From Shewanella polaris (lineage in GTDB: Bacteria > Pseudomonadota > Gammaproteobacteria > Enterobacterales > Shewanellaceae), in contig NZ_CP041036.1 of NCBI RefSeq assembly GCF_006385555.1, positions 682,001 through 746,000 of the forward strand: 64,000 nt of DNA, given 5' to 3'. How positions within the stretch are numbered: position 1 is the stretch's first letter; each line of letters opens with the position of its first letter. The translations under genes and the position numbers were made by a program. Positions 36,612 through 44,181 of the stretch are shown one piece after another. A model generated the notes under the pieces. It was given only the letters and a program-made list of their open reading frames with translations. It was not told the DNA's origin and ran no database searches.

Positions 36612-36705
36612 CAAGGCAATTAAACGGAACTAAAACAGTGGGTTAGGTTTCGCTTCGCTACACATTATAACCCACAGTTTTAGTCCGCTTATTGCGGCGT
36701 TGAAC
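36606..36705 (+). other. attC site 4 (intact), end of the cassette array
   Basis: AGCTAAC (36606-36612) opens and GTTGAAC (36699-36705) closes the site. A long inner inverted repeat (AACTAAAACAGTGGGTTA against TAACCCACAGTTTTAGT) gives a very stable hairpin. The opening core contains the stop codon of cassette 4. An IS91-like remnant begins at the next base. Confidence 0.9.
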
Positions 36706-36795
36706 TAAGCCGCTGCGCGGAGCCCAAAAGCCCGTCATTTGCACCACACTTACCTCAGTGGATTTTCCCACTATCAAGGAGGTAAGTCATGTTAG
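36706..36795 (+). mobile_element. 90-bp remnant of the IS91-like element
   Basis: The sequence is identical to the left end of the element at 28247-28336, including the ribosome site and first codons of its recombinase. It breaks off after the second codon, where a REP-associated transposase element begins. Confidence 0.9.
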
Positions 36796-37070
36796 AAATA
36801 ATAACATGGCCACCCAAGATTAGTGGCTAAATAACAAACAATAAACTACGCTTTACTTACCCTTTCAAAATGGTAATTGAAGATGGCCAGACCAAGACAA
36901 ACTATCGTTAGCTTAGACGATACGCCTTACTACCACTGCTGCTCCCGTGTTGTGCGTAAGGCTTTTCTTTGCGGAATAGATAACTCGACAGGTGAGAACT
37001 TTGAACATCGGCGAGAGTGGGTAGATTCGCGCATTCTTGAGTTGGCGACCATTTTTGCCATCGACATTTG
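36796..37070 (+). mobile_element. Truncated REP-associated transposase element (copy A)
   Basis: The left end and first 60 or so codons of a Y1 transposase gene (from the ATG at 36883) match copy B closely. The gene is cut after an ATTTG at 37070 by the start of copy B, which repeats the same left end (ATAACATGGCCACCCA). Copy B appears to be inserted into copy A. Confidence 0.8.
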
Positions 37071-37157
37071 TAACAATAACATGGCCACCCATGATTGTTG
37101 GCTAAATAACAAACAATAAACTACGCTTTACTTACCCTTTCAAAATGGTAATTGAAG

Positions 37158-38135
37158 ATGGCCAGACCAAGACAAACTATCGTTAGCTTAGACGATACGC
37201 CTTACTATCACTGCTGCTCCCGTGTTGTGCGTAAGGCTTTTCTTTGCGGAATAGATAACTCGACAGGTGAGAACTTTGAACATCGGCGAGAGTGGGTAGA
37301 TTCGCGCATTCTTGAGTTGGCGACCATTTTTGCCATTGATATTTGTGCTTATGCGGTGATGAGTAACCATTTACATGTTGTTTTGAAGATTGATGCAGAT
37401 AAAGCAAAAGGCTGGTCAGATAAAGATATTCTGATCCAATGGCATAAAGGTTTTAAAGGCACATTGCTGACTCATAAATTTGTTAAAGACGAAGACTTAA
37501 ACGAGTTTGAGCATAAAACGGTTAATGACTGTGTGACTCAATACCGACAAAGGTTAGTTGATATTAGTTGGTTTATGCGTTCCTTATGTGAGCCTATTGC
37601 CAGAATGGCCAATAAAGAAGATAAATGTACGGGCCGATTTTGGGAAGGAAGATTCAAATCCCAGGCGTTACTTGACGAAGCCGCTGTTCTGAGTTGTATG
37701 GCTTATGTAGATTTAAACCCTATTCGTGCCAAAATGGCAACGACACCAGAAACCTCAGACTACACCAGTATTCAACGGCGAATAACCTCAGCGATAAAAG
37801 GTGAGCAACCAACAGCATTATTGCCTTTTGTTGGTAATGAACGGCTAGATATGCCCAATGGACTGATGTTCAGCGTTAAAGACTATATTGTGCTGGTGGA
37901 AGATACCGGGCGAATTATTCGAGAAGATAAACGCGGTGCAATTAGCTCAACTAGCCAAGATATTCTCAATAGATTAAATATTCCTGCTGACAACTGGCTA
38001 AAAATCACCACAGAGTTTGGTTCATTATTCAAAGGTGCAGTAGGGTCTTTACCTGTATTAACGGAATATTGCGAACATCTAGAACGAAAGCGACGACAAG
38101 GTGCATCAAACTGCCAGCGCTGGTTATGCGCTTAA
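37158..38135 (+). CDS. REP-associated tyrosine (Y1) transposase
   Basis: The protein (325 aa) belongs to the IS200-like Y1 family (TnpA-REP/RAYT). The N-terminal RPRQTIVSLDDTPYYHCCSR and the HUH motif in AVMSNHLHVVLKI are present, followed by GRFWEGRFKSQALLDEAAVL and YVDLNPIRA, which are characteristic. The ATG at 37158 is chosen because MARPRQ is the usual start. The C-terminus is intact. Such enzymes process flanking REP hairpins and are often domesticated. Confidence 0.88.
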   Translation: MARPRQTIVSLDDTPYYHCCSRVVRKAFLCGIDNSTGENFEHRREWVDSRILELATIFAIDICAYAVMSNHLHVVLKIDADKAKGWSDKDILIQWHKGFKGTLLTHKFVKDEDLNEFEHKTVNDCVTQYRQRLVDISWFMRSLCEPIARMANKEDKCTGRFWEGRFKSQALLDEAAVLSCMAYVDLNPIRAKMATTPETSDYTSIQRRITSAIKGEQPTALLPFVGNERLDMPNGLMFSVKDYIVLVEDTGRIIREDKRGAISSTSQDILNRLNIPADNWLKITTEFGSLFKGAVGSLPVLTEYCEHLERKRRQGASNCQRWLCA

Positions 38136-38188
38136 AGCTTAATCTCTATAACTAGAATCCACACAAAAACATTAACCTCCTTTCAAGC

Positions 38189-38202
38189 TTGATATCAATC
38201 AA
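38189..38202. repeat. Palindrome at the element's right side, equals FNR consensus
   Basis: TTGATATCAATCAA lies inside a longer palindrome (GCTTGATATCAATCAAGC). The same palindrome occurs after the decayed element at 43904-43917. It satisfies TTGAT-N4-ATCAA exactly, although its role may be only as a transposase-recognised hairpin. Confidence 0.6.
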
Positions 38203-38326
38203 GCCGCGAGTGCTGCTTTAAATCTACCGTATTGTTCATCATTTTCCATATAACGCTCAGTTTGTTGATGATTCCCATTTAGTTTATACATTTTAAATAG
38301 TGCTGAAAGCTATCGCAATCAAACCT

Positions 38327-38457
38327 AAAAGCAGTGATGTTAATTGATCGTTAAAATGGGTGGCTGAATTTTATTAAAAATGGGTGGCTGAATTTTATTT
38401 ATTAAAAGCAGTGATGTTAATTGATCATTAAAATGGGTAGCTAAATTTTATTTATTA
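38327..38457. repeat. REP-like direct repeats after the Y1 transposase gene
   Basis: A unit of about 52 bp (AGCAGTGATGTTAATTGATC followed by an ATGGGTGGCTGAATTTTATT-type part) occurs at about 38329 and again at about 38405, with a partial copy between (about 38381). The ATGGGTGGC part is the inverse of the element's left-end motif. Confidence 0.7.
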
Positions 38458-38501
38458 AATTTTAAGTTATTAAATTTTACTAAACACTTGGGGTATTGGA
38501 T

Positions 38502-38541
38502 AAAAAATAACCCGTAAGCACTGTATGTGTGCTCCGGGTTA
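38502..38541 (-). terminator. Terminator of the distal proX
   Basis: On the minus strand a long stem (AACCCG with CGGGTT, extended by GAGCAC/GTGCTT) is followed by ATTTTTT. The same sequence occurs after the other proX (39883-39923), a mark of the tandem duplication. Confidence 0.85.
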
Positions 38542-38565
38542 CCAATGAGCTATTGCAGGTTGAGA

Positions 38566-39600
38566 CTATTTGGCCGCGTTTCGTGCTTCAGTCAGCCAAC
38601 CGTTCCATTTATCCTGATTTTTGGTAATCCACTCATCTACGTGTCCTTGGATATCCTTGGCACTCTTTTCACCTTCGTTCATCCGAGTATTTTGTTCGTT
38701 GATATCACTAAGTGGCAATGTAAATACCTCAAAAAACTTCCTGGCTGCCGGATTCTGCTTGGTGAATTTTTTGTTGGCGACGATCTGGATGTCTGAAACG
38801 ACAAAACCAAGCTTTACCGGATCAGAAACCGCGCCTTCAATTCCATTCACTGTCATCCGTTCAATTGCAGAACTTTGCGCCTTTGTCGGCTTTATTTCAG
38901 GCACGTTGATCCAGACAACGTCCTTGCCTGGCTTCAGTTTGAAAATGGTCCAGTTTGGTGCCCAGGTATAAAAGAATATTGGTCCACCATTTTTATAACC
39001 CGCCATCGCTGATGCCATTCCTGCTGCATATGAAGCAGTCACCGGATTGATAGCATCTTTGAGACCATATACGTCCATATGGTGGGTGATTATTTTTTCA
39101 CATCCCCAGCCAGGTGGGCAAGCAGTCAGATCGGCCTTGCCATCACCATTTGTATCAAAGGCTTTTTTCACCTCAGGGCGTTTAAAATCTTCAAGGGAAG
39201 TAATGTTATATTTATCTGCCTCTTTTTTAGACACCAAATATCCTTGCAGGCCACCGGCCTTAACCACAAAACCAACTTTCTCACCTTTGTCATAAAATCC
39301 TTTTGGCATCTGGTCATCATGATTTGGAAACCAGCCATTGGTCCAGTAATCAACATCACCGAGAGTCACTGTTTTGTAAAAGATCGGATTCGACAGATCT
39401 TTAGGTTTTTCTACATCATACCCAAGTGTTTCAAGGCCCCGTCGTACCAGAGCTTCCTGAAAAAATCCCGTATCCCACGTGGCCCGCGCAGGTTTGACTG
39501 TTACACCTTCACCTGGCTGGTGATTATCGGCAAGAGCTGCTGACCCTGTCATGGTCATTGCAGCGAAAGCTGCACCCATTATTACTTTCTTAATTCTCAT
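38566..39600 (-). CDS. proX: Glycine betaine/proline-binding protein ProX, duplicate copy
   Basis: The 344-residue periplasmic protein has a signal peptide (MRIKKVIMGAAF, cleavage after AALA) and the ProX signature FDTNGDGKADLTACPPGWGC. Aromatic box residues for quaternary amines are expected in W-containing segments such as FYTWAPNW. It is a close paralogue of the protein encoded at 39949. The C-terminal two-thirds are almost identical and the N-terminal third is more divergent. AAGGAACG precedes the start. A short proW-tail remnant upstream shows how it arose. It may be co-transcribed weakly past the upstream terminator. Confidence 0.92.
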   Translation of the reverse strand: MRIKKVIMGAAFAAMTMTGSAALADNHQPGEGVTVKPARATWDTGFFQEALVRRGLETLGYDVEKPKDLSNPIFYKTVTLGDVDYWTNGWFPNHDDQMPKGFYDKGEKVGFVVKAGGLQGYLVSKKEADKYNITSLEDFKRPEVKKAFDTNGDGKADLTACPPGWGCEKIITHHMDVYGLKDAINPVTASYAAGMASAMAGYKNGGPIFFYTWAPNWTIFKLKPGKDVVWINVPEIKPTKAQSSAIERMTVNGIEGAVSDPVKLGFVVSDIQIVANKKFTKQNPAARKFFEVFTLPLSDINEQNTRMNEGEKSAKDIQGHVDEWITKNQDKWNGWLTEARNAAK

Positions 39601-39609
39601 TTTCGTTCC

Positions 39610-39664
39610 TTATTTTTTTGTTGCCATAGATTGGGTCATTATCTTCAAAATAATTACCAATATT
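39610..39664 (-). pseudogene. Remnant of the proW 3' end
   Basis: Read on the minus strand, this ends in MTQSMATKK followed by stop, against RITQSMATPKNKDVK of intact ProW. It occupies the same position relative to the distal proX as proW does relative to the proximal one. This shows that the duplication included the end of proW. Confidence 0.75.
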
Positions 39665-39882
39665 ACATCTCTGCCTTTGGACATAAATAAGCACATTCAT
39701 TTTTCTTTTAGGTTATATTTTAAATAATATGTTGAATTTGAGAGCATTTTTAAAAATATGATAAGAACTTAGGCTTGTTCCGTTAAAAACATCATTCCCT
39801 CTTAAAGGGCTACATCATTATCAGCTTTGTCCTCTTTTTTGAAAGCGGTGCCATACGTTTTACGAAATACTTGGGGTTTTGG
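39665..39882. other. Spacer between the two proX copies
   Basis: This DNA between the proW remnant and the proximal proX terminator contains no gene. It may carry a promoter for the distal proX, but no clear consensus was seen. Confidence 0.35.
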
Positions 39883-39923
39883 ATAAAAAATAACCCGTAA
39901 GCACTGTATGTGTGCTCCGGGTT
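39883..39923 (-). terminator. Terminator of the proximal proX
   Basis: The same stem and ATTTTTT tract as at 38502-38541 follow the proximal proX stop. It should limit transcription into the duplicated gene. Confidence 0.85.
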
Positions 39924-39948
39924 ACCAATAAGCTATTGCAGGTTGAGA

Positions 39949-40983
39949 CTATTTAGCAGCATTGCGTGCTTCAGTCAGCCAACCGTTCCATTGATCTTGG
40001 TTTTTGGCAATCCACTCATCTACGTGGCGTTGAATGTCCTGTTCACTCTTTTCGCCATCGTTCATCCGAGTATTCTGTTCGTTGACGTCGGCAAGCGGTA
40101 GGGTAAAGACTTCAAAAAATTTCCTTGCTGCCGGATTTTGTTTGGTGAATTTTTTGTTGGCGACGATCTGGATGTCAGAAGCGACAAAACCAAGTTTTAC
40201 TGGGTCAGAAACTGCGCCTTCAAGCCCCTTTATCGTCATTCGTTCAACAGCTGAACTTTGCGCTTTGGTAGGATTGATTTCAGGTACGTTAATCCAGACA
40301 ACGTCCTTGCCTGGCTTCAGTTTAAAAATGGTCCAATTTGGTGCCCAGGTATAGAAGAATATTGGTCCACCATTTTTATAACCCGCCATCGCAGATGCCA
40401 TTCCTGCTGCATATGCCGCTTTCACCGGATTGATAGCATCTTTGAGACCATATACGTCCATATGGTGGGTGATTATTTTTTCACATCCCCAGCCTGGAGG
40501 GCAGGCAGTCAGATCGGCCTTGCCATCACCATTGGTATCAAAGGCTTTTTTCACCTCAGGGCGTTTAAAATCTTCAAGGGAAGTAATGTTATATTTATCT
40601 GCCTCTTTTTTAGACACTAAATAGCCACCCAGCCCACCGGCTTTCATTACATAACCAATCTTTTCAGCTTTTTTATCAAAATTTTTCGGTAGTTGATCGT
40701 TATGCATTGGAAACCAACCATTGGTCCAATAATCAATATCACCGAGAGTGACCGTTTTGTAAAAAATTGGATTGACCAGAGTTTTGGGCTTTTCAACATC
40801 ATACCCCAGAGTCTCAAGACCTCGTCGTACAAGCGCTTCCTGAAAAAAACCGGTGTCCCATGTCGCTCGAGCTGGTTTAACGGTTATGCCTTCTCCTGGC
40901 TTGAGCGTATCAGCAAGAGCTACTGACCCCGTCATGGTCATTGCAGCTAAAGCTGCACCCAGTATTACTTTTTTAAGTATCAT
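39949..40983 (-). CDS. proX: Glycine betaine/proline-binding protein ProX
   Basis: The 344-residue protein has a signal peptide (MILKKVILGAALA, cleavage after VALA) and the same ProX features as its duplicate, including GKADLTACPPGWGCEKIITH and NPAARKFFEVFTLPL. It delivers glycine betaine, proline or a related osmolyte to the ProVW complex. The start overlaps the proW stop by four bases (ATGA), so it is the original operon member. AGGACG serves as ribosome site. Confidence 0.93.
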   Translation of the reverse strand: MILKKVILGAALAAMTMTGSVALADTLKPGEGITVKPARATWDTGFFQEALVRRGLETLGYDVEKPKTLVNPIFYKTVTLGDIDYWTNGWFPMHNDQLPKNFDKKAEKIGYVMKAGGLGGYLVSKKEADKYNITSLEDFKRPEVKKAFDTNGDGKADLTACPPGWGCEKIITHHMDVYGLKDAINPVKAAYAAGMASAMAGYKNGGPIFFYTWAPNWTIFKLKPGKDVVWINVPEINPTKAQSSAVERMTIKGLEGAVSDPVKLGFVASDIQIVANKKFTKQNPAARKFFEVFTLPLADVNEQNTRMNDGEKSEQDIQRHVDEWIAKNQDQWNGWLTEARNAAK

Positions 40984-41831
40984 TTTACGTCCTTATTTTT
41001 TGGAGTTGCCATTGATTGGGTGATTCTATCTAGAATGATTGCTAATAAAACAATCGCAAGACCGCCAACCGTGGCCAAACCAATATCAAGTGTATTTAAG
41101 CCCAGAACGACAGGTGCCCCGAGGCCTCCTGCGCCAATCATTGCGGCGATAACCACCATGGAGAGCGACATCATGATGGTCTGATTAAGGCCAGCCATGA
41201 TGGTCGGAAGAGCAAGTGGTATCTGAACTTTAAGTAAAACCTGCGAGCTTGTTGCCCCAAAGGCGAGCGCAGCCTCGACTAACTCTGGGTGTACCTGCCT
41301 GATACCTAGACTGGTTAATCTAACCAACGGTGGCAGGGCAAAAATGATGGTTGCAAGAACACCCGCTGTGTTGCCAATAGAAAAAAGCATCACAATAGGT
41401 ACCAAATAGACAAAGGCTGGCGTTGTCTGCATCGCATCCAAAATGGGTCGTAGAATGTTATTAACACGATCACTGCGTCCTGCCCATATACCAAATGGCA
41501 CTCCAACAACGGTGCAGAACACAACAGATGAAAATACCATGGCGAGGGTTATCATGGTTTCTGACCAGAAACCAAGCAGACCGATGAGAATCAACGAAGC
41601 AAGCGTAAAACCAGCAAGTTTGAAACCTGACACCCGCCAAGCAATGACGCCAAACAGTGCAATAACTAGAAGAGGTGAAGTTGCCAGAAGTCCGTCTGAC
41701 ACACTAGATAAAATGAAGTCTACGGGCCATTTTATCATCTGGAAAAACCATCGATACCCTTCGACCAACCAGTCAACAAGACTTGTGATCCATGCATCTA
41801 AAGGAATAACTCTTTCATCAAAACTGAACAT
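40980..41831 (-). CDS. proW: Glycine betaine/proline ABC permease ProW
   Basis: The 283-residue membrane protein has the binding-protein-dependent permease fold with the EAA-type loop (VEAALAFGATSSQVLLKVQIPLALP, conserved G at the loop). It has six to eight helices and an amphipathic N-terminal part. It is shorter at the N-terminus than E. coli ProW. It forms the channel with ProV (26 bp upstream) and ProX. Confidence 0.92.
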   Translation of the reverse strand: MFSFDERVIPLDAWITSLVDWLVEGYRWFFQMIKWPVDFILSSVSDGLLATSPLLVIALFGVIAWRVSGFKLAGFTLASLILIGLLGFWSETMITLAMVFSSVVFCTVVGVPFGIWAGRSDRVNNILRPILDAMQTTPAFVYLVPIVMLFSIGNTAGVLATIIFALPPLVRLTSLGIRQVHPELVEAALAFGATSSQVLLKVQIPLALPTIMAGLNQTIMMSLSMVVIAAMIGAGGLGAPVVLGLNTLDIGLATVGGLAIVLLAIILDRITQSMATPKNKDVK

Positions 41832-41857
41832 AATATAAAACTCCTGAAGCTAGTATT

Positions 41858-43096
41858 CTAAGATGCTGACTGCTCAAAATAAGTCCCTTTCTCTGCACGG
41901 TTTAAGGTACGAAGAAACAGATTTTTAGAAACAACTCCGCGATATCTATTTTCTGAGTTTACAACTGGAATAGGCCAAGAATGAGAAGCTACCAAAGGTA
42001 AAATGTCTTGAAGACTATCGGTTTCCTGAACCGATTCTGCTTCTGTAAGAAAAGCATGCTCAAGTTTGCTGGTACCATTTCCTTGGTCAATAGCGTCACG
42101 CAGGGAATCTGAAGAGACAACACCTAAAAACCGGTGTTCTGAGTCGAGTACATATGCAAATTCGCGATCTTTAATACTCAACATTTCTAATGTGGCTCGT
42201 GGGCTACCAGCTTTAGTATGCCAAACAACCGTTGGATGGGTATCGCGGGCAATGTCCCCTGCGGAGATAACACCAGTTGGATCCACACCACGGAAAAATG
42301 CTCGTACATAATCATCAGCGGGATTTTGCAGAATCTCTTCTGGCGTCCCCACCTGAATCACTCGGCCGCCCTGCATAATGGCAATTCGGTCACCAATACG
42401 TAATGCTTCATCTAAATCATGGGAGATAAAAATGATGGTGCGCTCATGACGATCTTGTAGTTTAAGCAGTTCGTCCTGCATCTCTGTCTTAATAAGAGGA
42501 TCAAGCGCCGAAAATGCCTCATCCATGAGCAAGATATCAGGATCAACCGCTAAGCCTCGCGCCAATCCAACTCGCTGCTGCATACCACCACTTAACTCTT
42601 TGGGATATGCATTTTCTAAGCCTTCAAGTCCGACTTGTTTTAAAGCGTCTAGAGCTCGCTCTTCACGCTGTTTCTTATCCATACCATCAAGCTCTAGTCC
42701 AAATGCAGCATTTTCTAACACAGTTTGGTGAGGCATAAGAGCGAAGGACTGAAAGACCATACTTGTTTTACTTCTGCGAAACCTTACCAGCTCATCCTTA
42801 TTCATTTTGAGGATATTTTCACCATCAACTAACACCTCTCCAGACGTTGGTTCAATGAGCCTGTTTAGCATTCTTACTAGAGTTGATTTTCCTGAGCCAG
42901 ACAGACCCATCACGACAAAAATTTCACCTTTATTTACTGTAAAACTGGCACCTTGCACTGCAACTGTAAGCCCTGTCTGTTCGTAAATTTCTTCTTTGCT
43001 TTTCCCTTGTTCAAGTAATTTTACCCCCTTACGAGGGTCTGAACCAAAAACCTTGTAAAGGTTTTTTATCACTATTTTTTCCATAATATTTTCCAT
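41858..43096 (-). CDS. proV: Glycine betaine/proline ABC ATPase ProV
   Basis: The 412-residue ATPase has Walker A (GLSGSGKSTL), signature (LSGGMQQRVG), Walker B (ILLMDEAFSALDP) and the H-loop (FISHDLDEAL). Two C-terminal CBS domains follow (about residues 285-405), as in OpuA/ProV, which sense ionic strength. The N-terminal KLLEQGKSKEEIYEQTG segment is also typical of ProV. The start at 43096 has AAGAGCG upstream; the ATG at 43084 is possible. It leads the proVWX operon, whose promoter should lie in 43097-43320. Confidence 0.94.
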   Translation of the reverse strand: MENIMEKIVIKNLYKVFGSDPRKGVKLLEQGKSKEEIYEQTGLTVAVQGASFTVNKGEIFVVMGLSGSGKSTLVRMLNRLIEPTSGEVLVDGENILKMNKDELVRFRRSKTSMVFQSFALMPHQTVLENAAFGLELDGMDKKQREERALDALKQVGLEGLENAYPKELSGGMQQRVGLARGLAVDPDILLMDEAFSALDPLIKTEMQDELLKLQDRHERTIIFISHDLDEALRIGDRIAIMQGGRVIQVGTPEEILQNPADDYVRAFFRGVDPTGVISAGDIARDTHPTVVWHTKAGSPRATLEMLSIKDREFAYVLDSEHRFLGVVSSDSLRDAIDQGNGTSKLEHAFLTEAESVQETDSLQDILPLVASHSWPIPVVNSENRYRGVVSKNLFLRTLNRAEKGTYFEQSAS

Positions 43097-43321
43097 GACG
43101 CTCTTTTACGTCGTTTTGCTTTTTTGCACTAATCGCTACATAAAAAGCACATGAATAAATTCTGCGCTGTTAAATATTTACCACACACTTTCGCGATATA
43201 TTTTATACAGTAGTCCCATAACGCTTAGCATGTCAATGTTAGTGTTTTTAAAAGTAAACCTAAATCATTGAATTTAATTGAAAAATATAATGGTTATTAT
43301 TCTTGATTTTATTAAAAACCA

Positions 43322-44020
43322 CTAAGCATGACCACCCAAGATTATTGGTTAAATAACAAATAGCGCTTTAATTACCCTTTCAAAATGGTTATTAAAGATG
43401 GCCAAACCAAGACAAACTATCGTTAGCTTAGAAGACACACCTTATTATCATTGTTGCTCACGAGTTGTGCGTAAAGCTTTTCTGTGTGGCATTGATAACT
43501 CGACAGGCGAGAATATTGAACATCGTTGTGAATAGGGTGATTCTCGTATACTTGAATTTGCTACCATCTTTGCCATTGATATTTGTGCTTATGCATTCTT
43601 ATTAATAAGCAGGGAACAATCACTTACATGTTGTTAAAGTCGATGCTAATAAAGTGAAACATTGATCAGATTAAGAAACGCGGCGCAATAAGCTCAGGTA
43701 GCCAAGATATTCTTAATAGGCTGAATATTCCGATTAAAAACTGGTTAAAAATAACCACAGAATTTGGCACGTTATTCAACTTAACAAAATAATGTGAGCA
43801 TGAAGAACGAAAGCGACGACAAGGCGCATCAAACAGCCAACGTTGGTTGTGTTTAAGGCTTAATAACTAAAACTAGAATTATATAACTAACCCCATATCC
43901 AGCTTGATATCAATCAAGCTGATAGTGCTGCTTTAAATCTACCGTATTGCTCACCATTTTCCATAAGGTGCTTAGTTTGTTGATGATTTGCGTTCAATTG
44001 ACTTGTTTGAATAGTGCAGA
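43322..44020 (+). mobile_element. Decayed REP-associated transposase element (copy C)
   Basis: The left end (ATGACCACCCAAGATTATTGG), the gene start (MAKPRQTIV at the ATG near 43399) and the right-end palindrome (43901-43919) match copies A and B. The gene has an in-frame stop near 43533 and a large internal deletion (about the middle 450 bp), so it is inactive. It lies on the opposite side of the proVWX cluster from copies A and B. Confidence 0.85.
43399..43862 (+). pseudogene. Y1 transposase pseudogene (internal deletion)
   Basis: The N-terminal 60 codons and the C-terminal 55 or so codons can be recognised (ending near QRRLCL-type tail). Between them most of the catalytic domain is gone, and frameshifts and a stop (TAG after CEHRCE-like residues) break the frame. 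Confidence 0.8.
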
Positions 44021-44101
44021 AGGTTATTAGAGTTAAATTGGGAGGAGATTATTCATGTGATGAATATCAGGGTTAATTGATAAGCGCTTGAAAAAATAAG
44101 T

Positions 44102-44131
44102 AAAAAGGAGTCTGGTGGGAGACTCCTTTTG
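44102..44131. terminator. Bidirectional terminator 3' of the cytochrome gene
   Basis: A perfect 11-bp stem (44103-44113 with 44120-44130) has a six-base loop and A/T tracts on both sides. It should terminate the cytochrome mRNA on the minus strand. Confidence 0.8.
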
Positions 44132-44181
44132 TTTATGGGGGATGTATTTTATAGCTAAACTTTAGTTTAATCCGTTAAGGA

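Larger units (their letters stand above)
37071..38457 (+). mobile_element. REP-associated transposase element (copy B), complete
   Basis: The element contains an intact Y1 transposase gene between a left GCCACCCAT motif (about 37084) and right ATGGGTGGC motifs (about 38346-38400), which are inverted. A palindrome, GCTTGATATCAATCAAGC (38187-38204), lies after the gene. Boundaries are approximate. Confidence 0.7.

Noticed and set aside
38621..38971. Long frames antisense to both proX genes (also 39079-39543 and 40258-40620)
   Set aside because: They mirror codon bias of proX on the opposite strand and repeat in both copies only because proX is duplicated.
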